A DNA stretch of 64,000 nucleotides. It comes from Streptomyces sp. NBC_01446 (GTDB lineage: Bacteria; Actinomycetota; Actinomycetes; Streptomycetales; Streptomycetaceae). Both the position numbers and the translations under genes were made by a program. Below are positions 1 to 7,348 of this stretch, in pieces. Positions within the stretch are counted from its first letter, which is position 1. Every line of letters begins with the position of its first letter. The stretch is from contig NZ_JAPEPO010000001.1 of NCBI RefSeq assembly GCF_026340095.1, positions 8,018,501-8,082,500 on the forward strand, written 5' to 3'. Under the pieces are notes generated by a model. That model saw nothing but the letters and a program-made list of their open reading frames with translations, made no database searches and was not told where the DNA came from.

Positions 1-68
1 AGGTACACACCCAGCTTCTTGGCCGCGGTCGCGGGCTTCATGGTCTGGGTGGTCTGGTGCGACGTCAT
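1..68 (-). CDS. DUF5997 family protein (partial, N-terminus only)
   Basis: The reverse strand opens an ATG frame at 68 that reads MTSHQTTQTMKPATAAKKLG and runs off the left edge, so only about 22 residues are visible. This start resembles the conserved N-terminus I associate with the small actinobacterial DUF5997 proteins, whose function is unknown. It is divergent from the LysR-type substrate-domain gene at 127, with about 58 bp between the two starts, an arrangement common for this pair. The family call rests on recall of the N-terminal motif; the frame itself is directly visible. Confidence 0.65.
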   Translation of the reverse strand, partial: MTSHQTTQTMKPATAAKKLGVY

Positions 69-126
69 GGTGTCAAGGGTATCGACTGTGTGCGATACCT
101 CCGACCACGACCGGTAACCTGGCGGA

Positions 127-936
127 GTGACAGGCTCGGATGTATCCCCTTCGTTCCGGCTCGCGTATGTCCCGGGAGTGACGCCCACCAAGTGGGTGCG
201 GATCTGGAACGAGCGGCTGCCCGGCGTTCCGCTGACCCTCGTCGCTACTCCCGCCGGCGAGGCATCCGACGTATTGCGGGACCGTGGGGCGGACGCCGGC
301 CTCGTGCGACTGCCGGTGGACCGGACCGTGCTCAGCGCGATCCCCCTCTACACCGAGACGACCGTGGTGGTGATCCCCAAGGACCACGTCGTGGCCGCGG
401 TCGACGAGGTGTCCCTGGAGGATCTGGCCGACGAGACGGTGCTGCACCCCCTCGACGACACCCTCGTCTGGGAGCGGCTTCCCGGTGAGCCCGCGTTCGA
501 GCGCCCGGAGACGACGGCGGACGCCGTCGAGCTGGTGGCCGCCGGGATCGGTGTGCTGGTGGTCCCGCAGTCGCTCGCCCGCCTGCACCACCGCAAGGAC
601 CTCACCTACCGGCCGGTGACCGACGCCCCGGAGTCCCAGGTCGCGCTGTCGTGGCCGGAGGACGAGACCACCGATCTGGTGGAGGAGTTCATCGGCATCG
701 TCCGCGGGCGGACGGTCAACAGCTCACGCGGCCGCACGGCGACCCCGCCGCAGCCCAAGGCCGCGCGTACCGACAAGAGCGGGGCGGCGCGGCAGAAGCC
801 GGCCGCCGGGAAGAACCCGCGCGGCGGCGGCGCCAAGGGCGGCATCAAACCCGGGCCGAAGGGCGCTGCAAAGGGCGGCCCCAAGGGTGGTTCCAAGGGC
901 GGCGCCAAGCGCGGGAAGCCGCGCCGCAGGCCGTAG
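127..936 (+). CDS. LysR-type substrate-binding domain protein lacking an HTH, with basic Gly/Lys tail
   Basis: A 269-residue protein starting at GTG 127. Residues about 10-195 read as a periplasmic-binding-like effector domain of LysR regulators (AYVPGVTPTKWVRIWNERLP, later VAAGIGVLVVPQS), but no N-terminal winged helix precedes it. Residues about 200-269 form a low-complexity basic tail with repeated GGxKGG/KGGPKGG units that could bind nucleic acid or be disordered. With no HTH it cannot be a classical LysR factor; it may sense a ligand and act through a partner, possibly the divergent DUF5997 product. The domain call is fairly firm, the role unknown. Confidence 0.8.
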   Translation: MTGSDVSPSFRLAYVPGVTPTKWVRIWNERLPGVPLTLVATPAGEASDVLRDRGADAGLVRLPVDRTVLSAIPLYTETTVVVIPKDHVVAAVDEVSLEDLADETVLHPLDDTLVWERLPGEPAFERPETTADAVELVAAGIGVLVVPQSLARLHHRKDLTYRPVTDAPESQVALSWPEDETTDLVEEFIGIVRGRTVNSSRGRTATPPQPKAARTDKSGAARQKPAAGKNPRGGGAKGGIKPGPKGAAKGGPKGGSKGGAKRGKPRRRP

Positions 937-1004
937 TCGCGGCGGCGTCCGCGGGGACGGATATTCCGTTGCCCCGTACGGCTTCCGGGCGTGATGATCC
1001 CTGA

Positions 1005-1952
1005 ATGGCTTCGACTCCGAATCCTTCCGACGGCCGTGCCGGAATCACCGCGGCGCTCGTGGAGCGGTTGATCGCCGCCCAGTTCCCCCAGTGGAGCGGC
1101 CTCCCCGTGACACCGGTGGAGGTCGACGGCTGGGACAACAGGACGTACCGCCTGGGTGACGCGATGACGGCCCGCCTGCCCACCGGCGAGGGCTACGTTC
1201 CCGCGGTCGCCAAGGAGAACGAGTGGCTGCCGCGGCTCGCGCCCTCACTGCCCGTAGCCGTCCCGCCCGTCCTGGCCCAGGGCGAGCCCGGCGAGGGATA
1301 CCCCTTCCCGTGGTCCGTGCGCGGCTGGCTGCGCGGAGAGACGGCGGAGCGCGGCCGCATAGACGACATGACGCAGTTCGCGGTCTCGGTCGGCGAGTTC
1401 GTCCTCGCGCTGCAACGCTGCGACACCACCGGGGGACCGGCGGCCGGAAAGCACAGCTGGTACCGGGGCGCGTCGCTCACCCACTACGACGACGAGACCC
1501 GCCGCTGCCTCACGGCGCTGGAGGGCCATGTCGACACGCGCCGGGCGGCCGCCGTCTGGGAGGCCGCGCTCGCGGCGCGGTGGCAGGGTGCGCCGGTGTG
1601 GTTCCACGGAGACATCGCCACCGGCAACCTGCTCGTCGCCGACGGCGCACTCACGGCCGTCATCGACTTCGGCACGTCGGGCGTCGGTGACCCCGCCTGC
1701 GACCTGGTGATCACCTGGGGCTTGTTCTCCGGAGACAGCCGCGCGGCCTTCCGCCGCACGGTCGCCCAGGACGCCGGCACATGGGCCCGAGCCCGCGGCT
1801 GGTCCCTCTGGAAGTCCCTGCTGGTCATGTCGGAGTCCCTCGGCACCGACCCGGAGCGCACCGCGTCCAGCGACCGGGTGATCGACGAAGTCCTTGCCGA
1901 CCACGACCGATTCGGCGGAGTCGGCAACCGACCGCCTGCAAGCCGTAGCTGA
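1005..1952 (+). CDS. Aminoglycoside phosphotransferase (APH)-fold kinase
   Basis: A 315-residue protein of the APH/choline-kinase superfamily, which transfers phosphate from ATP to small hydroxylated molecules. Catalytic features are visible: the Brenner-type loop HGDIATGNLL with Asp about 203 as likely catalytic base and Asn about 208, then the metal-binding VIDFGTSGVGDP with Asp about 221. The N-lobe has the family's DNRTYRLGD nucleotide-binding strand. The ATG at 1005 lies 68 bp after the preceding gene. Such genes are common in actinomycete chromosomes and most do not confer resistance; the substrate cannot be read from sequence. Downstream lies a convergent secreted-protein gene. Confidence 0.85.
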   Translation: MASTPNPSDGRAGITAALVERLIAAQFPQWSGLPVTPVEVDGWDNRTYRLGDAMTARLPTGEGYVPAVAKENEWLPRLAPSLPVAVPPVLAQGEPGEGYPFPWSVRGWLRGETAERGRIDDMTQFAVSVGEFVLALQRCDTTGGPAAGKHSWYRGASLTHYDDETRRCLTALEGHVDTRRAAAVWEAALAARWQGAPVWFHGDIATGNLLVADGALTAVIDFGTSGVGDPACDLVITWGLFSGDSRAAFRRTVAQDAGTWARARGWSLWKSLLVMSESLGTDPERTASSDRVIDEVLADHDRFGGVGNRPPASRS

Positions 1953-2019
1953 GGTCCTGTGACGATGGGCACGAGGCCGCGCGGCTCTACTGCTCAACTC
2001 CGTTCCCCGACCGGGCAGT

Positions 2020-2859
2020 TCACCGCACGGCCCGGTCCGGCGCCGCGGCCTGCGGCGGGGTGGCCTTCGGGGAGAGGCTCTGGAGCTTGGACACGTCGAC
2101 GGATTCGTCCTTCGACGGAGTCGCGGTCGGCACCGGCCGGTTGTAGTCCGTGAGTGTCATCGTCGTGTTCAGATCGCCCATCTTCTCGGTGGCACGCACG
2201 AGCCGGTGCGGATCCTTCGAGGTGATGAACAGGACGACTTCACCGCCGTTGTTCCTGCCACTCACCGGCACGACGTCCGTGCCGTCCACCTTGGTCTCCT
2301 TGCCCTTGGTCAGCTTCTCGGGGGGCGCGCCCGAGGGGCCGCTGTCCACCTGAGCCTGGAACGCGGTCAAGTCGCATGTGTCGCCGAAAGCCTTGAGCAG
2401 TTCGTCGTTCGCGTTGCCGTGCACGTAGCGCCCGTTGTAGAACCGGGCCGCGAGCTCACCCGCGCCGCCGGTGACCTGGGTTTTCCAGAACGTGGTGTCG
2501 GGCTTCATCCACAACTCGCCGCCGCGTTTGATGAGTTCGACACTGCCGCCCTTGGCACCGCCCGTGCCCATGGTCAGGGACCCGGCGCAGTTGCCGTCCC
2601 GGTCCAGGGCGAGATCGAGGACCGCGGGGGACTGGGCGTCGGCGGGTCCCGTGGATCTGTTCTTCAGGACCACATGGAGGGACTTCGCGTCCAGCAGTTC
2701 CTTCTTCGCGTCGTCGGCGAGCTGCCGCGCGCTCAGCTTCGACGCGTCGCCCCCGTCGTCCGCGAACGCGGGAACCCCCGCGAGAGCGCTCACGCAGACG
2801 ACGGCGGCGCTCACCGGGAGCAGTACGGCCCTGCGATGCCTAGACACACACGACTGCAT
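2020..2859 (-). CDS. Secreted LppX/LprG-like protein of unknown function
   Basis: A 279-residue exported protein. Residues 1-33 form a Sec signal peptide (basic HRRR, hydrophobic run, AFA before DDG) without a lipobox cysteine. The mature part has an alternating strand pattern (AKSLHVVLKN, GELWMKPDTTFWKTQV, VPVSGRNNGGEVVLFITSKD) resembling the LppX/LprAFG lipid-binding fold; the resemblance is weak and functional transfer is not warranted. Two cysteines (GNCAG and DTCDL) could pair outside the cell. It is divergent from the YdeI-like gene at 2956, and the 96-bp spacer includes an AT-rich ATAAAATTGTAC stretch at about 2900 that may hold its promoter. Confidence 0.7.
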   Translation of the reverse strand: MQSCVSRHRRAVLLPVSAAVVCVSALAGVPAFADDGGDASKLSARQLADDAKKELLDAKSLHVVLKNRSTGPADAQSPAVLDLALDRDGNCAGSLTMGTGGAKGGSVELIKRGGELWMKPDTTFWKTQVTGGAGELAARFYNGRYVHGNANDELLKAFGDTCDLTAFQAQVDSGPSGAPPEKLTKGKETKVDGTDVVPVSGRNNGGEVVLFITSKDPHRLVRATEKMGDLNTTMTLTDYNRPVPTATPSKDESVDVSKLQSLSPKATPPQAAAPDRAVR

Positions 2860-2955
2860 GGCGCCACCTCGCGAACGGGATCACCCATACGTTGAACGCC
2901 ATAAAATTGTACATTTCTGGCTGACGCTCGTCGCGGCGGCGGTACGCTGCGCCCC

Positions 2956-3540
2956 ATGGACGGGACGGGCGGGGTGTACGGGGCCGACGGGGTGGAGATC
3001 ATCGCCTTCCTGGATGCCGAGGCGTTCGAGACCTGGCTCGGCGAGCATCACACGCGGCAGGAAGGTGTGTGGGTCAAGGTCGCCAAGAAGAGATCCGGCA
3101 TCCCGTCCGTCACCGAGGACGAGCTGGTGGACACCGGGCTGTGCTGGGGCTGGATCTCCGGCCGGCGCTGCTCCCTCGACGAGCGGTACTACCTCCAGCG
3201 GTACGTGCCGCGCCGGGCCAGGAGCCTGTGGTCCCGGGTGAACGTCGACAAGATCGCGATGCTGTCCGCCGCCGGCCGGATGCGCGAGCCCGGTCTCGCC
3301 GAGGTGCGCAGGGCGCAGGAGGACGGGCGGTGGGCGGCGGCGTACGAGTCGCAGAAGACGGCGACGGTGCCACCCGACCTCGCCGCGGCGCTCGACGCGG
3401 AACCCGAGGCCAGGAATGCGTTCGACGCGCTCGACCGGTCCGGGCGCTACCAGGCGATCCTGCCGCTGCTCCAGGCCCTCACCCCCGAGGCCCGGCGCAC
3501 TCGGCTCCGAAGGGCCGTCGACAAGCTGCTCAACGGCTAG
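2956..3540 (+). CDS. YdeI/OmpD-associated family protein
   Basis: A 194-residue protein of the bacterial YdeI family (bacteriocin-protection/OmpD-associated, PF13376-type). Visible signatures are FETWLGEHHTRQEGVWVKVAKK near the start, LVDTGLCWGWISG in the middle, YYLQRYVPRRARSLWSRVN, and a C-terminal helical segment ending LRRAVDKLLNG. The fold is common and its biochemical role uncertain; no catalytic residues are established. It starts at ATG 2956 and is followed by 136 bp before a convergent chitinase gene. Confidence 0.8.
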   Translation: MDGTGGVYGADGVEIIAFLDAEAFETWLGEHHTRQEGVWVKVAKKRSGIPSVTEDELVDTGLCWGWISGRRCSLDERYYLQRYVPRRARSLWSRVNVDKIAMLSAAGRMREPGLAEVRRAQEDGRWAAAYESQKTATVPPDLAAALDAEPEARNAFDALDRSGRYQAILPLLQALTPEARRTRLRRAVDKLLNG

Positions 3541-3676
3541 CCCGCCTCCGTCGCCGGACCCGCCACTTCGCTCGGTCCCCTGGTGCGCCCCGCGCCCCAT
3601 GGCGAGACCGCCGGGCGGACCTGGTGAACTCAAGGCCCGCCCGGCGGCGGCAGGTCACGTCACACGCGGTGGCGTG

Positions 3677-4567
3677 TCAGCAGCTCAGGTTGTCGCCCGG
3701 TGTGGTGCCCAGGATCTGGATGAACGCCTTGTACCGGTCGATGCGGCTCTGGACCTGGCCGGGGTTGCCGCCGTTGCACTCCAGGCTGCCGTTGATGGAG
3801 CGGATCGTCTCGCCGAAGCCGGCGCCGTTCACCATGGCGTTGTGCGGCGTCATGGTGCCGGGGCCGCTCTGCGTGTTCCAGTACCAAAGGCCCGTCTTCC
3901 AGGCCACGGCCGCGTCCTGCTCCACGAGGTACGGGTTGTGGAGGAGGTCGATGCCGAGTGCGTCGCCCGCGGCCTTGTAGTTGAAGTTCCAGCTGAGCTG
4001 GATCGGGCCGCGGCCGTAGTACGCGGCGGTGCCGGCCGGACAGCCGTAGGACTGGCTGGTGTCGCAGTAGTGCGGGTAGTTGGCGGTGTTCTGCTCGACG
4101 ATGTACACCAGGCCGCCGGTCTCATGGCTGACATTGGCCAGGAACGCCGCGGCCTCCTGGCGCTTGACCGTGTCGCTGCCGGTGTTGGCGAAGCCGGGGT
4201 AGGCACTGAGCGCGGCGGTCAGTCCGCTGTAGGTGTAGAACGGATTCCTGTTCGGGAACATCTGGTTGAACTGGGCCTCGCTGACGACGAAGCCGGACGG
4301 ATCGGGATCGCCGGGGTTCGTCTCGCCGCCGCCGCAGGCGCCCTGGTCCGCCCAGACGTCGGAGGTGCCCGGCGTCTCGTTCTGGGTCCACCACTTGGCG
4401 TTCCAGTTGTGCCCGTTGTACGAGGCCGACCCGCCGCCCGTGTAGACGGACGAGGAGTTCCAGGGTGCGGCGCACTCGGCCGCCGATGCCGTGGTGGCCG
4501 GTCCGATGACGACCACTGCACTGACCGCGGCCAGGGTGGCGACAAGACTCGTGACGCGTTTGATCAT
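3677..4567 (-). CDS. Secreted GH19 chitinase with N-terminal chitin-binding module
   Basis: A 296-residue endochitinase. Residues 1-30 are a Sec signal peptide; about 32-78 form a CBM5/12 chitin-binding module (aromatic-rich YNGHNWNAKWWTQNETPG); an acidic linker follows; about 90-296 is the GH19 domain. The catalytic glutamates are visible as Glu149 in SHETGG and Glu158 in VYIVEQN, nine residues apart as in Streptomyces GH19 enzymes. It hydrolyses internal beta-1,4 bonds of chitin outside the cell. The ATG at 4567 has a GAAGGAG ribosome site. A longer reading frame begins at 4660, but this start fits both the signal peptide and the upstream regulatory repeats. Confidence 0.95.
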   Translation of the reverse strand: MIKRVTSLVATLAAVSAVVVIGPATTASAAECAAPWNSSSVYTGGGSASYNGHNWNAKWWTQNETPGTSDVWADQGACGGGETNPGDPDPSGFVVSEAQFNQMFPNRNPFYTYSGLTAALSAYPGFANTGSDTVKRQEAAAFLANVSHETGGLVYIVEQNTANYPHYCDTSQSYGCPAGTAAYYGRGPIQLSWNFNYKAAGDALGIDLLHNPYLVEQDAAVAWKTGLWYWNTQSGPGTMTPHNAMVNGAGFGETIRSINGSLECNGGNPGQVQSRIDRYKAFIQILGTTPGDNLSC

Positions 4568-4643
4568 GCCAACGCTCCTTCGGCGCGGCGCGAGTTGGGG
4601 AGCCCGGCGCCGCCATGGGGGGTGCCGGCCACTCAAGCGAACC

Positions 4644-4671
4644 TGGTCTGGACCTGTCAAGGTCTAGACCA
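4644..4671 (-). promoter_or_regulatory. Paired chitinase operator (DasR-type) around a TTGACA -35 box
   Basis: On the reverse strand two 10-bp repeats, GGTCTAGACC and GGTCCAGACC, flank a TTGACA hexamer at 4660-4655. Streptomyces chitinase promoters are known for such 12-bp repeats overlapping the -35 region, and GGTCTAGACC is the core of the GlcNAc-responsive DasR operator. This would place the chitinase under DasR-type repression relieved by glucosamine phosphates. No clear -10 hexamer is seen at the expected spacing. Confidence 0.75.
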
Positions 4672-4743
4672 AAAATGGCCGCTGTGGTGGCGAGGTTTCG
4701 GCCCAGGCTGCCGCGCGGCGGCAACCCGTACCCAAGGAGCAGC

Positions 4744-5310
4744 ATGTTCGCGATACCGCTGGGCGATGACGGAGTCGAGCTGCGACCCCTGGAGCCGTGG
4801 AACGCCGAGGAGTTCCTCGCCCATATGGACCGGGGCCGCGAGCACATCGGCCGGTTCGTCGAACTCCCCGACCACGTAACGGACTTGGCGTCCGCCACGG
4901 CCTTCCTCCAGCGCTACGCGGACAAGGCCGCCGCCGACGCCGGTCGCCTCTACGGCATCTGGGCCGACGGCACGCTCGTCGGCGGGGTGATGTTCCGGCT
5001 CTTCGACACCGCGGCCGGGAACTGTGAGGTCGGCTGCTGGCTGGAGGCGACGATGGTCGGCCGGGGCATCGTCACGGGCGCGATCCGTGTCCTGCTCGAC
5101 TGGGCCTTCGACGTGCGCGGCATGCACCGCGTCGACTGGGTGGCGGGGGCCGGGAACGCCGCGAGCCTCAACGTGGCCCGGCGCCTCGGCATGACCCGCG
5201 ACGCGGTGCTGCGGGAGAGCTACCTGTACCGCGGCGTCCGGCACGACGAGGAGGTCTGGTCGGTCCTGGCCCCGGACTGGCACCAGCTGAGGGGCGCCGC
5301 GGCGAGGTAG
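4744..5310 (+). CDS. GNAT N-acetyltransferase (RimJ/RimL-like)
   Basis: A 188-residue GCN5-related acetyltransferase that would use acetyl-CoA to acetylate an amine or protein N-terminus. The RimJ/L-type architecture is visible: VELRPLEPWNAEEFL at the start, GEVGCWLE-like strand (CEVGCWLEATMVGRGIVTGA, acetyl-CoA loop with GRG), then VDWVAGAGNAASLNVARRLGM, the family's C-terminal N-x-S motif. The ATG at 4744 follows an AAGGAG site at 4735-4740. It is divergent from the chitinase; the 176-bp gap is mostly chitinase promoter. The substrate is unknown. Confidence 0.88.
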   Translation: MFAIPLGDDGVELRPLEPWNAEEFLAHMDRGREHIGRFVELPDHVTDLASATAFLQRYADKAAADAGRLYGIWADGTLVGGVMFRLFDTAAGNCEVGCWLEATMVGRGIVTGAIRVLLDWAFDVRGMHRVDWVAGAGNAASLNVARRLGMTRDAVLRESYLYRGVRHDEEVWSVLAPDWHQLRGAAAR

Positions 5311-5380
5311 TCCAGGTCCTCCTGATCTGCGGGAAAACGGGCACGCCCGGGTGGTCCACGTCACCTTGGCGCGAAGAGGC

Positions 5381-5430
5381 GTATGGGATGCGTCAAGGCC
5401 GCGCACCCCGCCGTATGGGAGGCGTCAAGG
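5381..5430 (+). repeat. Duplicated 18-bp motif upstream of the kdp operon
   Basis: GTATGGGATGCGTCAAGG at 5381-5398 and GTATGGGAGGCGTCAAGG at 5413-5430 differ by one base and lie 32 bp apart, about three helical turns, so both face the same side of the DNA. They precede the first small ORF of the kdp operon by about 75 bp. This is the geometry of tandem activator sites, for example for a response regulator such as KdpE. The binding protein is inferred. Confidence 0.6.
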
Positions 5431-5505
5431 GCGGGCGATTCCGGTCCTGAACGGGGGTTTCCTCTAAGCGTCCGTTCAATTCCGAACCTCATTCAGGAGC
5501 TCACG

Positions 5506-5589
5506 ATGGCCGACGTGGCCTTCGTCGTCACCACGATCGCGGTGTTCGCGCTGGTGGCTCTCATCGCCAAGGGGGTGACGAAGCTGTGA
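5506..5589 (+). CDS. 27-residue single-span membrane protein at the head of the kdp operon
   Basis: ATG 5506 opens a 27-codon frame, MADVAFVVTTIAVFALVALI then AKGVTKL, one hydrophobic helix followed by a basic tail. An AGGAG site lies 6-7 bp upstream at about 5495-5499. The stop overlaps the GTG start of kdpF (GTGA, 5586-5589), suggesting translational coupling. It resembles KdpF in size and topology but has a different sequence, so it may be a second small lipid-like subunit or an independent microprotein. The coding call rests on the ribosome site, membrane-helix pattern and overlap. Confidence 0.65.
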   Translation: MADVAFVVTTIAVFALVALIAKGVTKL

Positions 5590-5675
5590 CTGCCGAAAAC
5601 ATCGTCGGCCTGATCGTGGCCGTCGCCCTCCTCGGCTATCTGGTCCTCGCCCTCATCTACCCGGAGAGGTTCTGA
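5586..5675 (+). CDS. kdpF: Potassium-transporting ATPase subunit KdpF
   Basis: A 29-residue protein, MTAENIVGLIVAVALLGYLV followed by LALIYPERF, matching the KdpF pattern of one transmembrane helix ending in a YPE-R/K-F motif. KdpF stabilises the KdpABC complex in the membrane. It starts at GTG 5586, overlapping the stop of the preceding small ORF, and ends 8 bp before kdpA. It is too short for standard ORF cut-offs. Confidence 0.9.
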   Translation: MTAENIVGLIVAVALLGYLVLALIYPERF

Positions 5676-5683
5676 GCACCGAT

Positions 5684-7348
5684 ATGAGCCCCGTACTCGC
5701 TGGTGTGCTCCAGCTCCTCGCCCTGATAGCGGCGCTCGGCCTGGCCCACCGTCCCCTGGGTGACTACATGGCCCGGGTCTACTCCTCCGACAAGCACCTG
5801 CGCGTCGAGAAGTGGATCTACAAGGGCATCGGCGCCAACCCGGACACGGAAATGCGCTGGCCCGCCTATCTGCGCGGTGTGCTGGCCTTCTCCGCGGTCA
5901 GCGTCCTCTTCCTGTACCTGTTGCAGCGTCTCCAGGGCAGCCTGCCGGGCTCGCTCGGCTTCCGGTCCATCGACCCGGACCAGGCGTTCAACACGGCAGC
6001 CTCGTTCGTATCGAACACCAACTGGCAGTCGTACTACGGCGAGCAGGCCATGGGCCACGTCGTACAGACCGCCGGCCTCGCGGTGCAGAACTTCGTCTCG
6101 GCGGCCGTCGGCATCGCCGTCGCGGTGGCGCTGGTGCGTGGCTTCGCGCGGTCCCGCACCGGAGAGCTCGGCAACTTCTGGTCGGACCTCGTGCGCGGCA
6201 CGATCCGCATCCTGATCCCGATCTCCGTGCTCGGCGCGATCGTCCTCGTGGCGTGCGGTGCGATCCAGAACTTCTCCGGAATCCACGAGGTCGGCCAGTT
6301 CATGGGCGGCTCGCAGCAGTGGAACGGCGGCGCGGTCGCCTCGCAAGAGGCCATCAAGGAGCTGGGCACCAACGGCGGCGGCTACTTCAACGCCAACAGC
6401 GCCCACCCCTTCGAGAACCCCAACGGCTTCACGAACCTCTTCGAGATCTTCCTGATCCTCGTCATCCCGTTCGCGATCACGCGCACCTTCGGCCGCATGG
6501 TCGGTTCCCTCAAGCAGGGCTACGCGATCCTCGCGACGATGGTCACGATCTGGATCGGGTTCACGGCTTTGATGATGTGGACGGAGTTCCACCACGGTGC
6601 TCCGGCGTTCGACATCGCGGGCGGCGCGATGGAGGGCAAGGAGAACCGCTTCGGTGTCGGCGGTTCGTCGATCTTCGCGGTGGCCACGACCCTTACCTCG
6701 ACGGGTGCGGTGGACTCCTTCCACTCCTCGTTCACCGGGTTCGGCGGCGGTATCACGATGCTCGGTATGCAGCTGGGTGAGATCGCGCCCGGTGGCACCG
6801 GTTCCGGGCTCTACGGCATGCTGATCATGGCGATCATCGCGGTGTTCATCGCGGGCCTGATGGTCGGCCGTACGCCCGAGTACCTCGGCAAGAAGATCGG
6901 CACCCGCGAGATCAAGTTCGCGGCCTGCTACATCCTCATCACCCCGGCCCTGGTCCTGGTGTTCACGGCGGTGGCGATGGCCCTGCCCACACCCCGCGAC
7001 TCGATGCTCAACAGCGGCGCGCACGGGTTCTCCGAGATCCTTTACGCGTACACGTCGGGCGCCAACAACAACGGGTCCGCGTTCGCCGGTCTGGGCGCGG
7101 ACACACAGTGGTTCAACACCACGATCGGGCTCGCGATGCTGCTGGGCCGGTTCCTGCCGATGGTGTTCGTCCTCGCCCTGGCGGGCTCGCTCGCCGAGCA
7201 GCAGCCCGTCCCTCGCACGGCCGGCACCCTGCGCACCGAGAAGCCGCTGTTCACCGGGCTGCTCGTCGGCACGATTCTGATCGTCGCCGGTCTGACGTAC
7301 TTCCCCGCCCTGGCCCTCGGCCCGCTCGCGGAAGGTCTGGCGTCATGA
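5684..7348 (+). CDS. kdpA: Potassium-transporting ATPase, potassium-binding subunit KdpA
   Basis: A 554-residue polytopic membrane protein, the channel-like subunit that selects K+ in the KdpFABC pump. Filter-region motifs typical of the family are visible, including TNGGGYFNANSAHPFENPNG near residues 225-245 and GSGLYGM plus TSGANNNGSAFAG in the later repeats, and the N-terminal start MSPVLAGVLQ has the usual hydrophobic helix. It is followed without a gap by kdpB: its stop overlaps the kdpB ATG (ATGA at 7345-7348). The length is normal for KdpA and no inactivating change is seen. Confidence 0.97.
   Translation: MSPVLAGVLQLLALIAALGLAHRPLGDYMARVYSSDKHLRVEKWIYKGIGANPDTEMRWPAYLRGVLAFSAVSVLFLYLLQRLQGSLPGSLGFRSIDPDQAFNTAASFVSNTNWQSYYGEQAMGHVVQTAGLAVQNFVSAAVGIAVAVALVRGFARSRTGELGNFWSDLVRGTIRILIPISVLGAIVLVACGAIQNFSGIHEVGQFMGGSQQWNGGAVASQEAIKELGTNGGGYFNANSAHPFENPNGFTNLFEIFLILVIPFAITRTFGRMVGSLKQGYAILATMVTIWIGFTALMMWTEFHHGAPAFDIAGGAMEGKENRFGVGGSSIFAVATTLTSTGAVDSFHSSFTGFGGGITMLGMQLGEIAPGGTGSGLYGMLIMAIIAVFIAGLMVGRTPEYLGKKIGTREIKFAACYILITPALVLVFTAVAMALPTPRDSMLNSGAHGFSEILYAYTSGANNNGSAFAGLGADTQWFNTTIGLAMLLGRFLPMVFVLALAGSLAEQQPVPRTAGTLRTEKPLFTGLLVGTILIVAGLTYFPALALGPLAEGLAS

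Noticed and set aside
5311..5505. Possible c-di-AMP (ydaO-type) riboswitch before kdp
   Set aside because: I found no conserved riboswitch core or clear structured leader; only the duplicated 18-bp motif is convincing.
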